DNA of 64,000 bases, taken from NCBI GenBank assembly GCA_013813715.1, contig JACCRF010000001.1, positions 21,614 to 85,613 of the forward strand, read 5' to 3'. The position numbers and the translations under genes are program-made. Of the stretch, positions 38,863 through 47,835 are shown in pieces (the first letter of the stretch is position 1; every line of letters starts with the position of its first letter). Source of the DNA: Gemmatimonadaceae bacterium. GTDB lineage: Bacteria > Gemmatimonadota > Gemmatimonadetes > Gemmatimonadales > Gemmatimonadaceae. The notes beneath the pieces were generated by a model. The model had not been told where the DNA came from. It saw only the letters and a list, made by a program, of their open reading frames with translations, and ran no database searches.

Positions 38863-39771
38863 ATGACCGAAGTGCTATACCAGATCATGGGCCGCCACCG
38901 CGCCGAGCCGCTGCCCGATCGGAAGCCCTCGTGGCTCAAGGTGAAGGCGCCGGGCGGGCCGAACTACCTCCGGCTCAAGCACCTGATGCGTGAGCTCGAC
39001 CTCCATTCCGTATGCGAGGAGGCACACTGCCCCAACGTCGGCGAATGCTGGGAGCATGGCACCGCCACGTTCATGATATTGGGCGACGTCTGCACGCGAA
39101 ACTGCGCGTATTGCGCGGTAGCTCACGGCCGGCCGCCGAAGTACGACATCTCCGAGCCTGGCCGCGTCGCCGAAGCCATCGCGCAGATGCAGCTCCAGCA
39201 CGCCGTGATCACGTCGGTGGATCGCGATGATCTGCCGGATTTCGGGGCGCATATCTTCGCCGAAACGATCCGTCAGATTCATATGCGCGTGCCGGGGTGC
39301 TCCGTCGAGGTGCTGGTGCCAGACTTTCAGGGAAGCGAAAAAAGCATTCGTACCGTACTCGACGCAGGTCCCGATATCTACAATCACAACACCGAGACCG
39401 TTCCGCGTCTGTACAAGAGGGCGCGGCCCGGCGGCCGATATGCACGGGTTCTCGAGATATTTCGCATCGCGAAGCGCCTCGCCCCGGACATTCCAACCAA
39501 GTCTGGAATGATTCTCGGGATGGGCGAGACAGTCGAGGAAATCGAAGTTGTGATGAAGGATCTTCGAATGGTCGACGTGGACATTCTGACGCTGGGACAA
39601 TACCTGCGCCCGTCCGACAGCCACATCGCCCTCGACCGCTACTATACTCCGCAGGAGTTCCGGCGGCTGTACGAGACGGGTATGGCGATGGGATTCCGGC
39701 ACGTCGAGTCGGGCCCGCTTGTCCGCTCGAGCTATCACGCATGGGAGCAGGTGCAGGCGGCGGGCGTGTGA
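38863..39771 (+). CDS. lipA: Lipoyl synthase
   Basis: A 302-residue radical-SAM enzyme that inserts two sulfurs into octanoyl groups on lipoyl domains. The auxiliary cluster cysteines are CEEAHCPNVGEC, the radical-SAM cluster is CTRNCAYC, and the C-terminal RSSYHA motif is present. The start ATG (MTEVLYQIM) is about 19 bp after the FAD enzyme; an ATG at 38887 is possible. It overlaps pdhA by GTGA, tying lipoate synthesis to its main substrate. Confidence 0.96.
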   Translation: MTEVLYQIMGRHRAEPLPDRKPSWLKVKAPGGPNYLRLKHLMRELDLHSVCEEAHCPNVGECWEHGTATFMILGDVCTRNCAYCAVAHGRPPKYDISEPGRVAEAIAQMQLQHAVITSVDRDDLPDFGAHIFAETIRQIHMRVPGCSVEVLVPDFQGSEKSIRTVLDAGPDIYNHNTETVPRLYKRARPGGRYARVLEIFRIAKRLAPDIPTKSGMILGMGETVEEIEVVMKDLRMVDVDILTLGQYLRPSDSHIALDRYYTPQEFRRLYETGMAMGFRHVESGPLVRSSYHAWEQVQAAGV

Positions 39772-40829
39772 CAGACACTCTCTCGACCGAGATGCCCACG
39801 AAGACTGACTTGCCGGTTCCGGAAAAGACCGACAACGGTGCGTCCGCGACTACGTCGCAGGCATCTCTGCGCGGGGAGTTGCTCCGGTCGATGCTTCTCC
39901 AGCGGCGCTTCGAGGAGCGCTGCGCCGAAGCCTACGCACTCGGCAAGATCGGCGGATTCTGCCATCTCTACATTGGGCAGGAAGCGATATCCGCAGGCAC
40001 GATGTCGGTTCTTCGCCCCGACGATTACGTCGTGACGTCGTACCGCGATCACGGACAGGCGTTGGCGAGAGGAATCCCGGCGCGGTCCGTGATGGCCGAG
40101 CTGTTCGGAAGGCGCGCGGGCTGTTCGCACGGCAAGGGCGGCTCAATGCATCTCTTCGACAAGAGTGCCAACTTCCTCGGCGGACACGGAATCGTCGGCG
40201 CGCACATTCCTCTCGCGGCGGGTGTCGCGTGGGCGATCAAATACCGCAAGGGTGACCAGGTCTGCATCTGCTTCTTCGGGGAGGCCGCAGTCAACATCGG
40301 CGCCTTCCACGAAGCGCTCAACATGGCCTCGCTGTGGAGCCTGCCCGCGGTCTTCATCATCGAGAACAACCGCTACGGCATGGGCACTGCCATCTCGCGC
40401 GCGACCGCGAACGAAGACGTCAGCGTGCGCGCTGCCGCCTACGGGATGACCGGCGAGTCAGTGGACGCCCAGGACGTATTCGCCGTGCGTGATGCGGTCG
40501 AACGCGCGGTCGCGGTCGCGCGCGGCGCGCAGCGTCCGACGCTGCTCGAGATGCGGACGTATCGCTTCATGGGTCACTCGATGTCCGACGCGGCCAGCGG
40601 AACTTACCGGTCGCGCGAGGAGCTCGAGGAGAACATGAAGCGCGATCCGATCGTCGTGCTGCACGACCTGATGCGGAAGGATGGAGAGCTGAGCGAAGGC
40701 GAGTTCGCGAAGCTCGATGAAGAGCAGAAAGCGATCTGTCAGGACGCGTGGGACTTCGCCGACGGAAGCCCGGAGCCGTCGGTCGAGGACGACCTGCATG
40801 CGGACGTGCTCGTGGACACGACCAGCTGA
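39768..40829 (+). CDS. pdhA: Pyruvate dehydrogenase E1 alpha subunit
   Basis: A 353-residue E1 alpha chain that decarboxylates pyruvate with thiamine diphosphate. Family features include YRDHGQALARGIPARSVMAELFG, GCSHGKGGSMH and YRFMGHSMSDA (phosphorylation-loop region). The Mg/ThDP motif usually reading GDG...NN here reads GEA (171-173) ... NN (200-201). I start it at GTG overlapping the lipA stop (GTGA); ATG at 39792 is possible. Partner of the E1 beta gene next to it. Confidence 0.93.
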   Translation: MTDTLSTEMPTKTDLPVPEKTDNGASATTSQASLRGELLRSMLLQRRFEERCAEAYALGKIGGFCHLYIGQEAISAGTMSVLRPDDYVVTSYRDHGQALARGIPARSVMAELFGRRAGCSHGKGGSMHLFDKSANFLGGHGIVGAHIPLAAGVAWAIKYRKGDQVCICFFGEAAVNIGAFHEALNMASLWSLPAVFIIENNRYGMGTAISRATANEDVSVRAAAYGMTGESVDAQDVFAVRDAVERAVAVARGAQRPTLLEMRTYRFMGHSMSDAASGTYRSREELEENMKRDPIVVLHDLMRKDGELSEGEFAKLDEEQKAICQDAWDFADGSPEPSVEDDLHADVLVDTTS

Positions 40830-40832
40830 CGA

Positions 40833-41813
40833 ATGCCGGTACTCACTTACAGGGAGGCCCTTACGCAGGCGCTCAGGGAAGAGCTCACGCGAGACGAGCG
40901 AGTCTTTCTCATGGGCGAAGAAGTCGCGCAGTACAACGGAGCGTACAAAGTGTCGAAGGGGCTGCTCGATGAATTTGGGCCGATGAGGATCGTCGACACG
41001 CCGATCACGGAACTCGGGTTTGCGGGCATGGGTGTCGGGTCGGCGATGGTCGGACTCAGGCCGATAATCGAGTTCATGACATGGAACTTCGCGCTCCTCG
41101 CCATCGATCAGGTCGTGAACGCGGCGGCGAAGATGCTGTACATGTCCGGCGGGCAGTTCCCCATGCCAATGGTCTTCCGCGGCCCGAACGGCTCGGCGCT
41201 GCAGCTTTCGGCGCAGCACTCACAGGCGTGGGAGAGCTGGCTGGCCCACATCCCCGGGCTCAAGGTCTGCACTCCCGGAACGCCTGCCGATGCGAAGGGA
41301 CTTCTCAAGTCCGCCATTCGCGACGACAATCCTGTCGTGTTTCTCGAAGGTGAAATGCTTTATAACACGAAGGGGGAAGTACCGGATGGTGAGCACATTG
41401 TCCCGATCGGTAAGGCTGAGGTTAAGCGTGAGGGCGGAGACTGCACCATCGTGGCGCACGGCAAGATGATACTCGTCGCGATGCAGACAGCCGACGCCCT
41501 CGACAAGGAAGGCATCGCTGTGGAGGTGGTTGATCTGCGAACCATTCGGCCGATGGACATCGAAACGATCAGCGTATCAGTGCAGAAGACGAATCGCGCG
41601 GTCGTTCTCGAGGAAGGGTGGGAGATCTGCGGCGTCGGGGCTCAAGTGGTGGACTTCATCCAGCGCGAGTGCTTCGACGACCTGGACGCGCCGGTGGTTC
41701 GCGTTCACCAGGCCGACGTTCCCATGCCGTACGCAAAGAACCTCGAAAGGGCGGCAAAGCCGGACGCGGCGAAGGCGATCGCCGCGGTCAAGAAAGTCAT
41801 GTATCTCGACTGA
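40833..41813 (+). CDS. pdhB: Pyruvate dehydrogenase E1 beta subunit
   Basis: A 326-residue E1 beta chain, with VFLMGEEVAQYNGAYKVSKGL, the ThDP-facing Glu in TPITELGFAGMGVGSAM and the C-terminal DVPMPYAKNLE segment (catalytic-loop side). Length is normal. It is 3 bp behind pdhA and about 4 bp before pdhC, so all subunits are likely made from one mRNA. Confidence 0.95.
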   Translation: MPVLTYREALTQALREELTRDERVFLMGEEVAQYNGAYKVSKGLLDEFGPMRIVDTPITELGFAGMGVGSAMVGLRPIIEFMTWNFALLAIDQVVNAAAKMLYMSGGQFPMPMVFRGPNGSALQLSAQHSQAWESWLAHIPGLKVCTPGTPADAKGLLKSAIRDDNPVVFLEGEMLYNTKGEVPDGEHIVPIGKAEVKREGGDCTIVAHGKMILVAMQTADALDKEGIAVEVVDLRTIRPMDIETISVSVQKTNRAVVLEEGWEICGVGAQVVDFIQRECFDDLDAPVVRVHQADVPMPYAKNLERAAKPDAAKAIAAVKKVMYLD

Positions 41814-41817
41814 CCCA

Positions 41818-43197
41818 ATGGCAACCAAGGTCGTGATGGAGGCGCTCTCTCCGACGATGGAGGAAGGCCGCCTCGTCAAGTGGCTCAAGAATGAAGGTGA
41901 TGCGGTCAAGACCGGAGATATTCTCGCCGAAGTCGAGACCGACAAAGCGGTAATGGAGCTGGTTGCCCGCGGCGATGGCATAGTGCGGAAGCGGCTGGCA
42001 AGCGAGGGCGACGCCTCGCCGGTTGGAACGCTGCTGGCGGTAATAGCTGCGGCCGACGAGAACATCGACGCACTCGTCGCGGGCCCCCCGAAGGCGGAGG
42101 CGCCTCCCGCTGAGGCGCCGGGCGCCGCACCAGCGGCCTCGGAACCGTCTTCCGCCGAGCCGTCTCCCGCCCCGCCGGCATCAGCCGAGGAGCAAGCGGC
42201 GGCGCCCGCGCAGGAAACAGCCCAGGCGCCCACTCCTCCTCCTCCTTCTCCCCCTGCTCCCCCTGCTTCTCCTGCCCGCGGTTCTCCCTCTTCTCCCGCC
42301 CTTTCCCCTCATCGCTCTGCTCCCCACCCTCGGTCATCCCCGCTCGCGCGCCGGATGGCGTCCGAGCGCGGCGTCGAGCTCGCTCGGTTGCGCGGGTCGG
42401 GGCCGGGCGGGCGGATCGTAAAGAAAGACGTCGAGAGCGCGGCCGCAGCCGGAACGGCTCGCCCTGGTACCGCCGGGACCGCCGTCGTTGCGCCGCGGTT
42501 CATTTCGCGCGAGGGCGATTACCAGGACATTCCGCTCACGCAGATCAGGAAAACGATCGCGCGGCGACTGGTCGAGTCAATCGGACCCGTACCGACCTTC
42601 TACCTCACGACCGAGCTCGATGCCGGCCAGGCAGCGGAAATGCGCGCGCAGCTCAAGGAACTCGGCGACGATTACAAGGCCAGCTTTAACGACATCGTCC
42701 TGAAATCAGTGGCGAGCGCTCTGTCAGACCACCCCGAAGTGAACGCTCACTGGATGGGCGACCACATCCGCCACTTCAATCGTGTTCACGTCGCGATGGC
42801 CGTGGCCGTCCAGGAAGGCCTGATAACGCCGGTCATCTTCGACGCCGACCGCAAAACACTGGTTGAGATCTCGGCCGAGGCGCGGCAGCTCGCCGAAAAG
42901 GCGCGCCAGCGAAAACTCACGCCCGAGCAGTACACCGGAGGAACATTCTCGGTCTCAAACCTCGGTATGCTTGGCATCGAGGAGTTCACGGCGATCATCA
43001 ATCCGCCCGAGGCGGGAATTCTCGCCGTGGGCGCGGTTGAAGCGAAGCCGATGGTTGTCGACGGCGAGATTGTCGTGCGGCAGAGAATGCGCGTCACGAT
43101 GAGCTGCGATCACCGAGTGATCGACGGCGCTACGGGGGCGAAGTTCCTCCAGACCGTGCGCAGGTATTTCGAGAATCCGCTGTTGCTTGTTATCTAG
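41818..43197 (+). CDS. pdhC: Dihydrolipoyllysine acetyltransferase (PDH E2)
   Basis: A 459-residue E2 with one lipoyl domain (lysine in EVETDKAVMEL), a long Ala/Pro/Ser-rich linker (about residues 85-180), a peripheral subunit-binding domain (SPLARRMASERGVELARL) and the acetyltransferase domain with MSCDHRVIDGATGAKF. I start it at the ATG of MATKVVMEALSP; the track ORF runs into pdhB. The linker DNA is an unusually pyrimidine-rich run (about 42230-42330). It is assembled with E1 and E3. Confidence 0.95.
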   Translation: MATKVVMEALSPTMEEGRLVKWLKNEGDAVKTGDILAEVETDKAVMELVARGDGIVRKRLASEGDASPVGTLLAVIAAADENIDALVAGPPKAEAPPAEAPGAAPAASEPSSAEPSPAPPASAEEQAAAPAQETAQAPTPPPPSPPAPPASPARGSPSSPALSPHRSAPHPRSSPLARRMASERGVELARLRGSGPGGRIVKKDVESAAAAGTARPGTAGTAVVAPRFISREGDYQDIPLTQIRKTIARRLVESIGPVPTFYLTTELDAGQAAEMRAQLKELGDDYKASFNDIVLKSVASALSDHPEVNAHWMGDHIRHFNRVHVAMAVAVQEGLITPVIFDADRKTLVEISAEARQLAEKARQRKLTPEQYTGGTFSVSNLGMLGIEEFTAIINPPEAGILAVGAVEAKPMVVDGEIVVRQRMRVTMSCDHRVIDGATGAKFLQTVRRYFENPLLLVI

Positions 43198-43228
43198 AGC
43201 AACGGTCAACTGGCAACGGGTAACGGTA

Positions 43229-44635
43229 ATGGCATCCTTCGACGTGATCTTCATCGGTGGCGGTCCCGCCGGTTATGTGGGCGCGATCCGCTCAGCGCAG
43301 CTCGGAATGTCCGTTGCCGTGATCGAGCGCGAAGCGCTTGGCGGCACCTGCGTGCTGTGGGGGTGCATTCCGGCGAAAGCACTGCTCGAATCGGCGTCCC
43401 TCGCCAACAAGATCAGGAAATCAGAGGAGTTCGGAATCACGGTCGGAGACACCAAGTTCGACTACGGCGTCGCGATGAAGCGGTCGCGGGCGGTGAGTAC
43501 CCAGAACTCGAAGGGGGTCGAGTTTCTCTTCAAGAAGCATAAGATCACCCACATCAAGGGCACGGCGAAGCTCGCCGGCAAGAACGCCGTGACGGTGAAA
43601 ACAGCGGAGGGCAAAGACGAGAAGCACGATGCGAAAAAGGGCGTCGTCATCTCCACGGGCTCACGCGTCAAGGGACTGCCGCAGGCGGGGCTCGAGCTGA
43701 ACAGGAAGAACGTCCTGTCATCGGATGAAGTCCTCGTTCTGGAGAAAGCGCCGAAGACCATGGCGATAGTCGGCGCAGGCGCGGTGGGCTGCGAATTCGC
43801 TGACGTGTTCAATGCCTTCGGCACCCAGGTGACACTGCTGGATGTAGCACCGGCGATTCTCCCGCTCGAGGACGCTGAGTGTTCGGCCGAGCTCGCGAAG
43901 GCATTCAAGAAGCGCAAGATCGAGGTGATCACCGGCGCGAAGATCGGCAACGTGAAGATCGGCGAGTCGTCGGTGTCGATGACGATCGAGGCCGGCGGAA
44001 AGTCGCAGACGCTCGAGGTCGAGCAGGTACTCGTGGCCACTGGACGTGCGCCCAACGTGGAGGACATCGGCCTCAACGAGGCTGGAGTCCAGCTCACCGA
44101 CAAGGGATTCGTGAAGATCAACGAGCGCATGGAGACGACGATGAAGGGCATCTACGCGATCGGCGATGTTGCCGGCCCGCCGATGCTCGCCCACAAGGGC
44201 TCTCGCGAAGGGTCCGTGCTAGCCGAGCTGCTGGCGGGAAGCGCTAAGCCCCATCTGGTTAACTACGGCAACATTCCAAACGCGACGTACTGCCATCCCG
44301 AGGTCGCATCCGTCGGGCTTACCGAGCAGCAGTGCAAGGACAGGAAGCTCGAGTACAAGGTCGGCAAGTTTCCCTTCTCCGCCAACGGACGGGCCCGGAC
44401 GTCGGGAGAAACCGAGGGATTTGTCAAGATCGTCCGCGACGCGAAGTACGGCGAGATACTCGGCGCTCACATCATCGGCTCGCATGCGACAGAGCTGCTG
44501 CATGAGCTCGTGGTAGCGAGAGAGAACGAGTTCACGGTGGAAGAGGTGGACCTGGCGGTGCACGCGCATCCGACGCTCTCCGAGGCGGTAGCCGAGGCCT
44601 GCCTGGATTCGCTGGGCAGGGTGATCCACGCCTGA
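43229..44635 (+). CDS. lpdA: Dihydrolipoyl dehydrogenase (E3)
   Basis: A 468-residue FAD flavoprotein disulfide oxidoreductase that reoxidises dihydrolipoyl groups. FIGGGPAGYVGAIRSAQLG binds FAD, the redox-active pair is GGTCVLWGCIPAKAL, an NAD site is AIVGAGAVGCEFADVF, and the catalytic His/Glu are in HAHPTLSEAVAEA. The start is the ATG of MASFDVIFIG. It serves both PDH and, presumably, the glycine cleavage system. Confidence 0.96.
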   Translation: MASFDVIFIGGGPAGYVGAIRSAQLGMSVAVIEREALGGTCVLWGCIPAKALLESASLANKIRKSEEFGITVGDTKFDYGVAMKRSRAVSTQNSKGVEFLFKKHKITHIKGTAKLAGKNAVTVKTAEGKDEKHDAKKGVVISTGSRVKGLPQAGLELNRKNVLSSDEVLVLEKAPKTMAIVGAGAVGCEFADVFNAFGTQVTLLDVAPAILPLEDAECSAELAKAFKKRKIEVITGAKIGNVKIGESSVSMTIEAGGKSQTLEVEQVLVATGRAPNVEDIGLNEAGVQLTDKGFVKINERMETTMKGIYAIGDVAGPPMLAHKGSREGSVLAELLAGSAKPHLVNYGNIPNATYCHPEVASVGLTEQQCKDRKLEYKVGKFPFSANGRARTSGETEGFVKIVRDAKYGEILGAHIIGSHATELLHELVVARENEFTVEEVDLAVHAHPTLSEAVAEACLDSLGRVIHA

Positions 44636-45389
44636 CAGCGGCGACGGCCGGAGCAACTCGGACTTATCGCGCGAGCTTTGGGTCGTCCGCCTCGGAAGGA
44701 CCGGCTACGAAGAGGCGCTGGGGCTCCAGCGCGCCGCCGCGAGAGACAGAATCACCGGAGCGATCCCTCAGGATCTGCTGATCCTCGTCGAGCACGATCC
44801 CGTCGTCACGCTCGGACGCTCATCGAAGCAGAAGAATCTCGTCGCAAGCGCCGACTACCTCGCGTCGCGCGGCGTCGAGTTGTTCGAGGTCGAGCGGGGC
44901 GGCGACGCCACGTTCCACGGCCCGGGCCAGCTCGTGGGCTACCCGATCATAGATCTCAAGCGGCACCGCCAGGACCTCCACTGGTTCCTGCGCCAATTGG
45001 AGGAGGCTCTTATCAGGACTGTCAGTGAATATGGGATATCGGGAGAACGGAGCTCGGGGTACACCGGCGTCTGGACGAAGGGCCGCAAGATCGCGTCGAT
45101 CGGCGTACACGCCCGCGACTGGGTGACCTGGCACGGTTTCGCCCTCAATGTCGTGACGGATCTCTCGTATTTCGATCTCATCGTGCCGTGTGGCATTCAG
45201 GGAGTCGAGATGACGTCCATCTCGAAGGAGATTTCGACGCGGAGCGATGCGGCGCCAGTCAGCTTGAGTGTCGAATCCGTCGGCGATCTTGCGTCCTCGG
45301 CGTTCGCGGAAGTCTTCGATCTCGCTCCAGTCGACGTTTCCGCGGGCGAGCTTGAGGTCGCCACGACTGGCTCGTATGAAAAAGGTTGA
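44625..45389 (+). CDS. lipB: Octanoyltransferase LipB, start codon not evident
   Basis: LipB transfers octanoyl groups from ACP to lipoyl domains. Conserved parts run from RTGYEEALGLQ through RGGDATFHGPGQLVGYP, catalytic lysine GRKIASIGVHAR, and cysteine IVPCGIQGVEMTS. The track's 169-residue ORF begins at TTG 44880, within this conserved core, and would lose about 60 residues. The frame is open back to 44625, yet contains no ATG, GTG or TTG before 44880. The coordinate given is the limit of the open frame, not a proven start. A rare start codon, sequence error or a lesion are possible. Confidence 0.85.
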   Translation, partial: STPDSGDGRSNSDLSRELWVVRLGRTGYEEALGLQRAAARDRITGAIPQDLLILVEHDPVVTLGRSSKQKNLVASADYLASRGVELFEVERGGDATFHGPGQLVGYPIIDLKRHRQDLHWFLRQLEEALIRTVSEYGISGERSSGYTGVWTKGRKIASIGVHARDWVTWHGFALNVVTDLSYFDLIVPCGIQGVEMTSISKEISTRSDAAPVSLSVESVGDLASSAFAEVFDLAPVDVSAGELEVATTGSYEKG

Positions 45390-45392
45390 GGA

Positions 45393-45489
45393 ACGATTGA
45401 ACGGATTTGAACGGATCAGGAACGCGTTTAGAGATTGACTGAAAGAGCTTCGGCTATCCGTCCCTGAGCCGTTCCCATCCGTCAGATCG
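45393..45489. repeat. Palindromic intergenic repeat, paired copy 3
   Basis: Left arm ACGATTGAACGGATTTGAAC plus GGATCAGGAACG and a right arm that reads CGATCTGACGGATGGGAACG plus GCTCAGGGACGG on the opposite strand form an inverted pair about 30 bp long each, separated by about 33 bp. It lies between convergent lipB and the cytochrome gene and could act as a bidirectional terminator. Confidence 0.65.
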
Positions 45490-45492
45490 CCG

Positions 45493-46750
45493 TTACAGCG
45501 ACTTCAGGTACTGGACGAGGTCGCGCTGTTGTGCAGCGGATAGATTCAGGTGGCGGACAGTATTGTAGTGCGCCACCACGGCCTCGAGCGAGGCAGCACT
45601 GCCGTCATGGAAATAAGGCGGATGCTGCCATAAGCCCCGGAGCGGTGTAGTTCGATATGCCTTGTTCGTCGTACGCAACGCGTACGCACCATCCATTCCC
45701 GTCTCCGCCGCGGCGTGGAGCACACCCGAGTTGTTATCGGTGCCGCTGCCGCCAACGTGGCATGGTGCACAGGAGCCCTTGAACACCGCTCGCCCGCGGT
45801 GGGCAGCGTCCGAGTCGAAGCTCCCCGCAGGTGGCGCAGGCGCCTCCAGGCTGTGCTGATAGGCACGCAAGGCAGGGAGCTTCGGGCCGACCAGGTCCGG
45901 GGTCTGGCGGATATCGATGCCCAGACGGGGATCGGAGAAGTTGCCCTGCCCGTGCATCTGCGTCACCGCAACGTAGGCGTTCCAGTACGAGACGGGACCT
46001 TCCGCCGTGTACGTCTCGTTTCGCACGCGCGCCAAGCCATAGGCGGGAGGCAGTACGAGCGGGGTGTTCTTGCCGTCGATGTTGAAGCGCGGATCGTACT
46101 TCCCCGGGCCCCACGAGTTGTAGACCGCCTTTTGCGCCGGTGTGATCGCCGGAGATAACGCGATGATAGCTCCCACATTGAGATCGCGGTTCGGCCAGCC
46201 ATCCTTGCGGTGTCCTATGCCTTTCGAGAAGGGTTGCCAACGGTCGAATGACAGAGTGCACAGGTTATTCCTACGCGCTTGAGCACGTCTTTGCCATTCA
46301 CCGTCTCGACGGTGCCCTGAACTCCGACCACAGCGTTCAACTTGAGCAGCGTGACGGTGGTCGCCGGATCGTTCAGATCCACCTGGCCGGCCTTTATCGC
46401 CGCCGCGATATCGGGGGGGATAGCATCGGCGTCGACCTTGAGCCCGACCGATAAAGCCGTTGTCGGGCTTACCGAACTCTGAATGACTTCGTGCAGGCGA
46501 GCGGTATCTGTCCAGAATTGTTCGTCGCCGAAGGTGTCGAAGCGGAATATCCGCTGCCCGGCCGCTATGGCCTGGGGCGAGCGGTCCTCGGCAACGACTC
46601 TCGCGTCTGTCGGACCTTCGGGCGGCATTTCGTTCGACCGATCGGCGACGTGCACCCCGCGGCGAACAGGATGACAAACCCGGCAGCGAGCCACCGCAAC
46701 TGGCCGAGACGTGCTAAACGCTGGTTCGCTCGAACGAATCCCGTGGACAT
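45493..46750 (-). pseudogene. Dihaem c-type cytochrome, frameshifted
   Basis: Three overlapping frames together spell one protein. Frame A (ATG 46750) gives a lipoprotein signal WLAAGFVILFAAGC; frame B continues with IFRFDTFGDEQFWTD and the first haem site CALCHST; frame C carries GIGHRKDGWPNRDLNVGAI and the second haem site CAPCHVG to the end. The breaks lie near 46640 and near 46227 (a CCC run in AACCCTTCTCG, one base short). It would be an exported electron carrier or peroxidase-like cytochrome. Either it is decayed or the assembly holds two indels. Confidence 0.75.
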
Positions 46751-46988
46751 TTGACACCCCTGATCAATGTGGCAGAGAAGGTGACTGGACGCCCTTCCCA
46801 AAATATCGGCTAGGCGCGAGGGATGGGCAAGTCCGTACTGCGTTATCTGCAAGAATCTGACCCAGGGCATGCGAAACGGGACGCTTGGCGAGCGCCGCCG
46901 CGAACGACAAGACCGCTGTTTCCCTTTGGCGGCGCAAGCTTCCATGCCTTGCTCACGCGGCGCACTTCTGGAACTTTTATTTGTTGAG

Positions 46989-47005
46989 CCGGGAAATCTT
47001 CCCGG
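46989..47005. promoter_or_regulatory. Palindrome upstream of the Cys-rich regulator
   Basis: CCGGGAAATCTTCCCGG is a 7-bp perfect inverted repeat with a 3-nt centre, 32 bp before the preferred ATG of the regulator at 47037. It could be an autoregulatory operator, or a small hairpin. Confidence 0.45.
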
Positions 47006-47036
47006 TCCGCGTGATTCCTTGACCCGTTCCGGCCGT

Positions 47037-47681
47037 ATGGCGATGGCGCTCGTTCGTCCGAACAGTTCAGCCCGCAAAGTGCTGGCGCAGCTTCGCCGCG
47101 GACCGATGACAGTGGAGGATCTGGCAATGGTCCTCCGGCTTACAGACAATGCAATTCGGAACCAGCTTCGGAAGCTTCAGGACGCGGCGCTGGTCACTCG
47201 AACCGGGGTGCGTCCCGGAGTGAGCAAGCCATCGGCGCTCTATGCGATAACCCTCGAGGGACAGATTCAGTTTTCTACGATCTACCTCCCGGTGCTCACG
47301 CAATTCATGCTGGTGGCCGAAGGCCAGTGCGCGGGAAAGCAACTGGAAACATTCATGAGGGAAACCGGAAAGTCGCTCGCCGCCCGCTATCCCAAACCCA
47401 TCGGCGATATCGGCCTTCGTGTCCACGCAGCGGCCCGCCTGCTGAAAAGCTTCGGCGGACTAGCCGACGTACGCACCCGAAACGGAACTTTCGTGATTCA
47501 AAGTCCGGTGTGTCCCCTCGCCGCGCTCACTTCCGAGCATCGTGCTGCCTGCAAGGTGCTCGAGGGATTGCTCACGGAATACACCGGCGCTCCGGTGAAT
47601 AGCTGTTGCAGTGTCGAAGAAGAGCCGCAATGCTGCTTCGAGGTGCCAAGGGCGGGTGTCCCGGCAGCCCGCCGTGGATGA
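47037..47681 (+). CDS. ArsR/SufR-like transcriptional regulator with C-terminal cysteines
   Basis: A 214-residue (from this start) winged-helix regulator: VLAQLRRGPMTVEDLAMVLRLTDNAIRNQLRKLQDAALV is the DNA-binding domain, then a mostly helical effector domain with cysteines C-x12-C, C-x17-C and a CC pair near the end. The pattern recalls SufR-type Fe-S sensors, which have C-x12-C-x13-C-x14-C, but spacing differs. The track start at 46869 adds unstructured sequence that reads through the upstream palindrome, so I use the internal ATG at 47037; TTG 47019 is possible. It may regulate the divergent cytochrome locus. Confidence 0.75.
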   Translation: MAMALVRPNSSARKVLAQLRRGPMTVEDLAMVLRLTDNAIRNQLRKLQDAALVTRTGVRPGVSKPSALYAITLEGQIQFSTIYLPVLTQFMLVAEGQCAGKQLETFMRETGKSLAARYPKPIGDIGLRVHAAARLLKSFGGLADVRTRNGTFVIQSPVCPLAALTSEHRAACKVLEGLLTEYTGAPVNSCCSVEEEPQCCFEVPRAGVPAARRG

Positions 47682-47708
47682 TCGGGCAAAGCTCCGGAAT
47701 CCTGTCGC

Positions 47709-47722
47709 CAAAACCGGTTTTG
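47709..47722. promoter_or_regulatory. 14-bp perfect palindrome CAAAACCGGTTTTG
   Basis: A perfect dyad in the 154-bp gap between the Cys-rich regulator and the helicase gene. It is A/T-flanked, unlike its GC-rich surroundings, and may be an operator. It lacks a T-run of terminator type. Confidence 0.4.
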
Positions 47723-47822
47723 CGTTTCAAGGGGCAGAGAAGCAATTCGGCCAAATACGCAGATAAGGCTGCGGTATCTTATCTCCGCCGAGAATCTTCG
47801 GCACCTTTTCGGGAAACGGACC

Positions 47823-47828
47823 TATATT
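47823..47828 (+). promoter_or_regulatory. -10-like box for the helicase gene (possible leaderless start)
   Basis: TATATT lies exactly 7 nt before the ATG at 47836, so a transcript started at the usual distance would begin at the start codon. No clear -35 box is seen at 17 nt upstream, and no Shine-Dalgarno site is present. Confidence 0.45.
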
Positions 47829-47835
47829 ACGTCGG

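Noticed and set aside
44880-45389. Shorter LipB starting at TTG 44880
   Set aside because: It would remove the conserved RTGYEEALGLQ to VVTLGRSSK region that is present in frame upstream.
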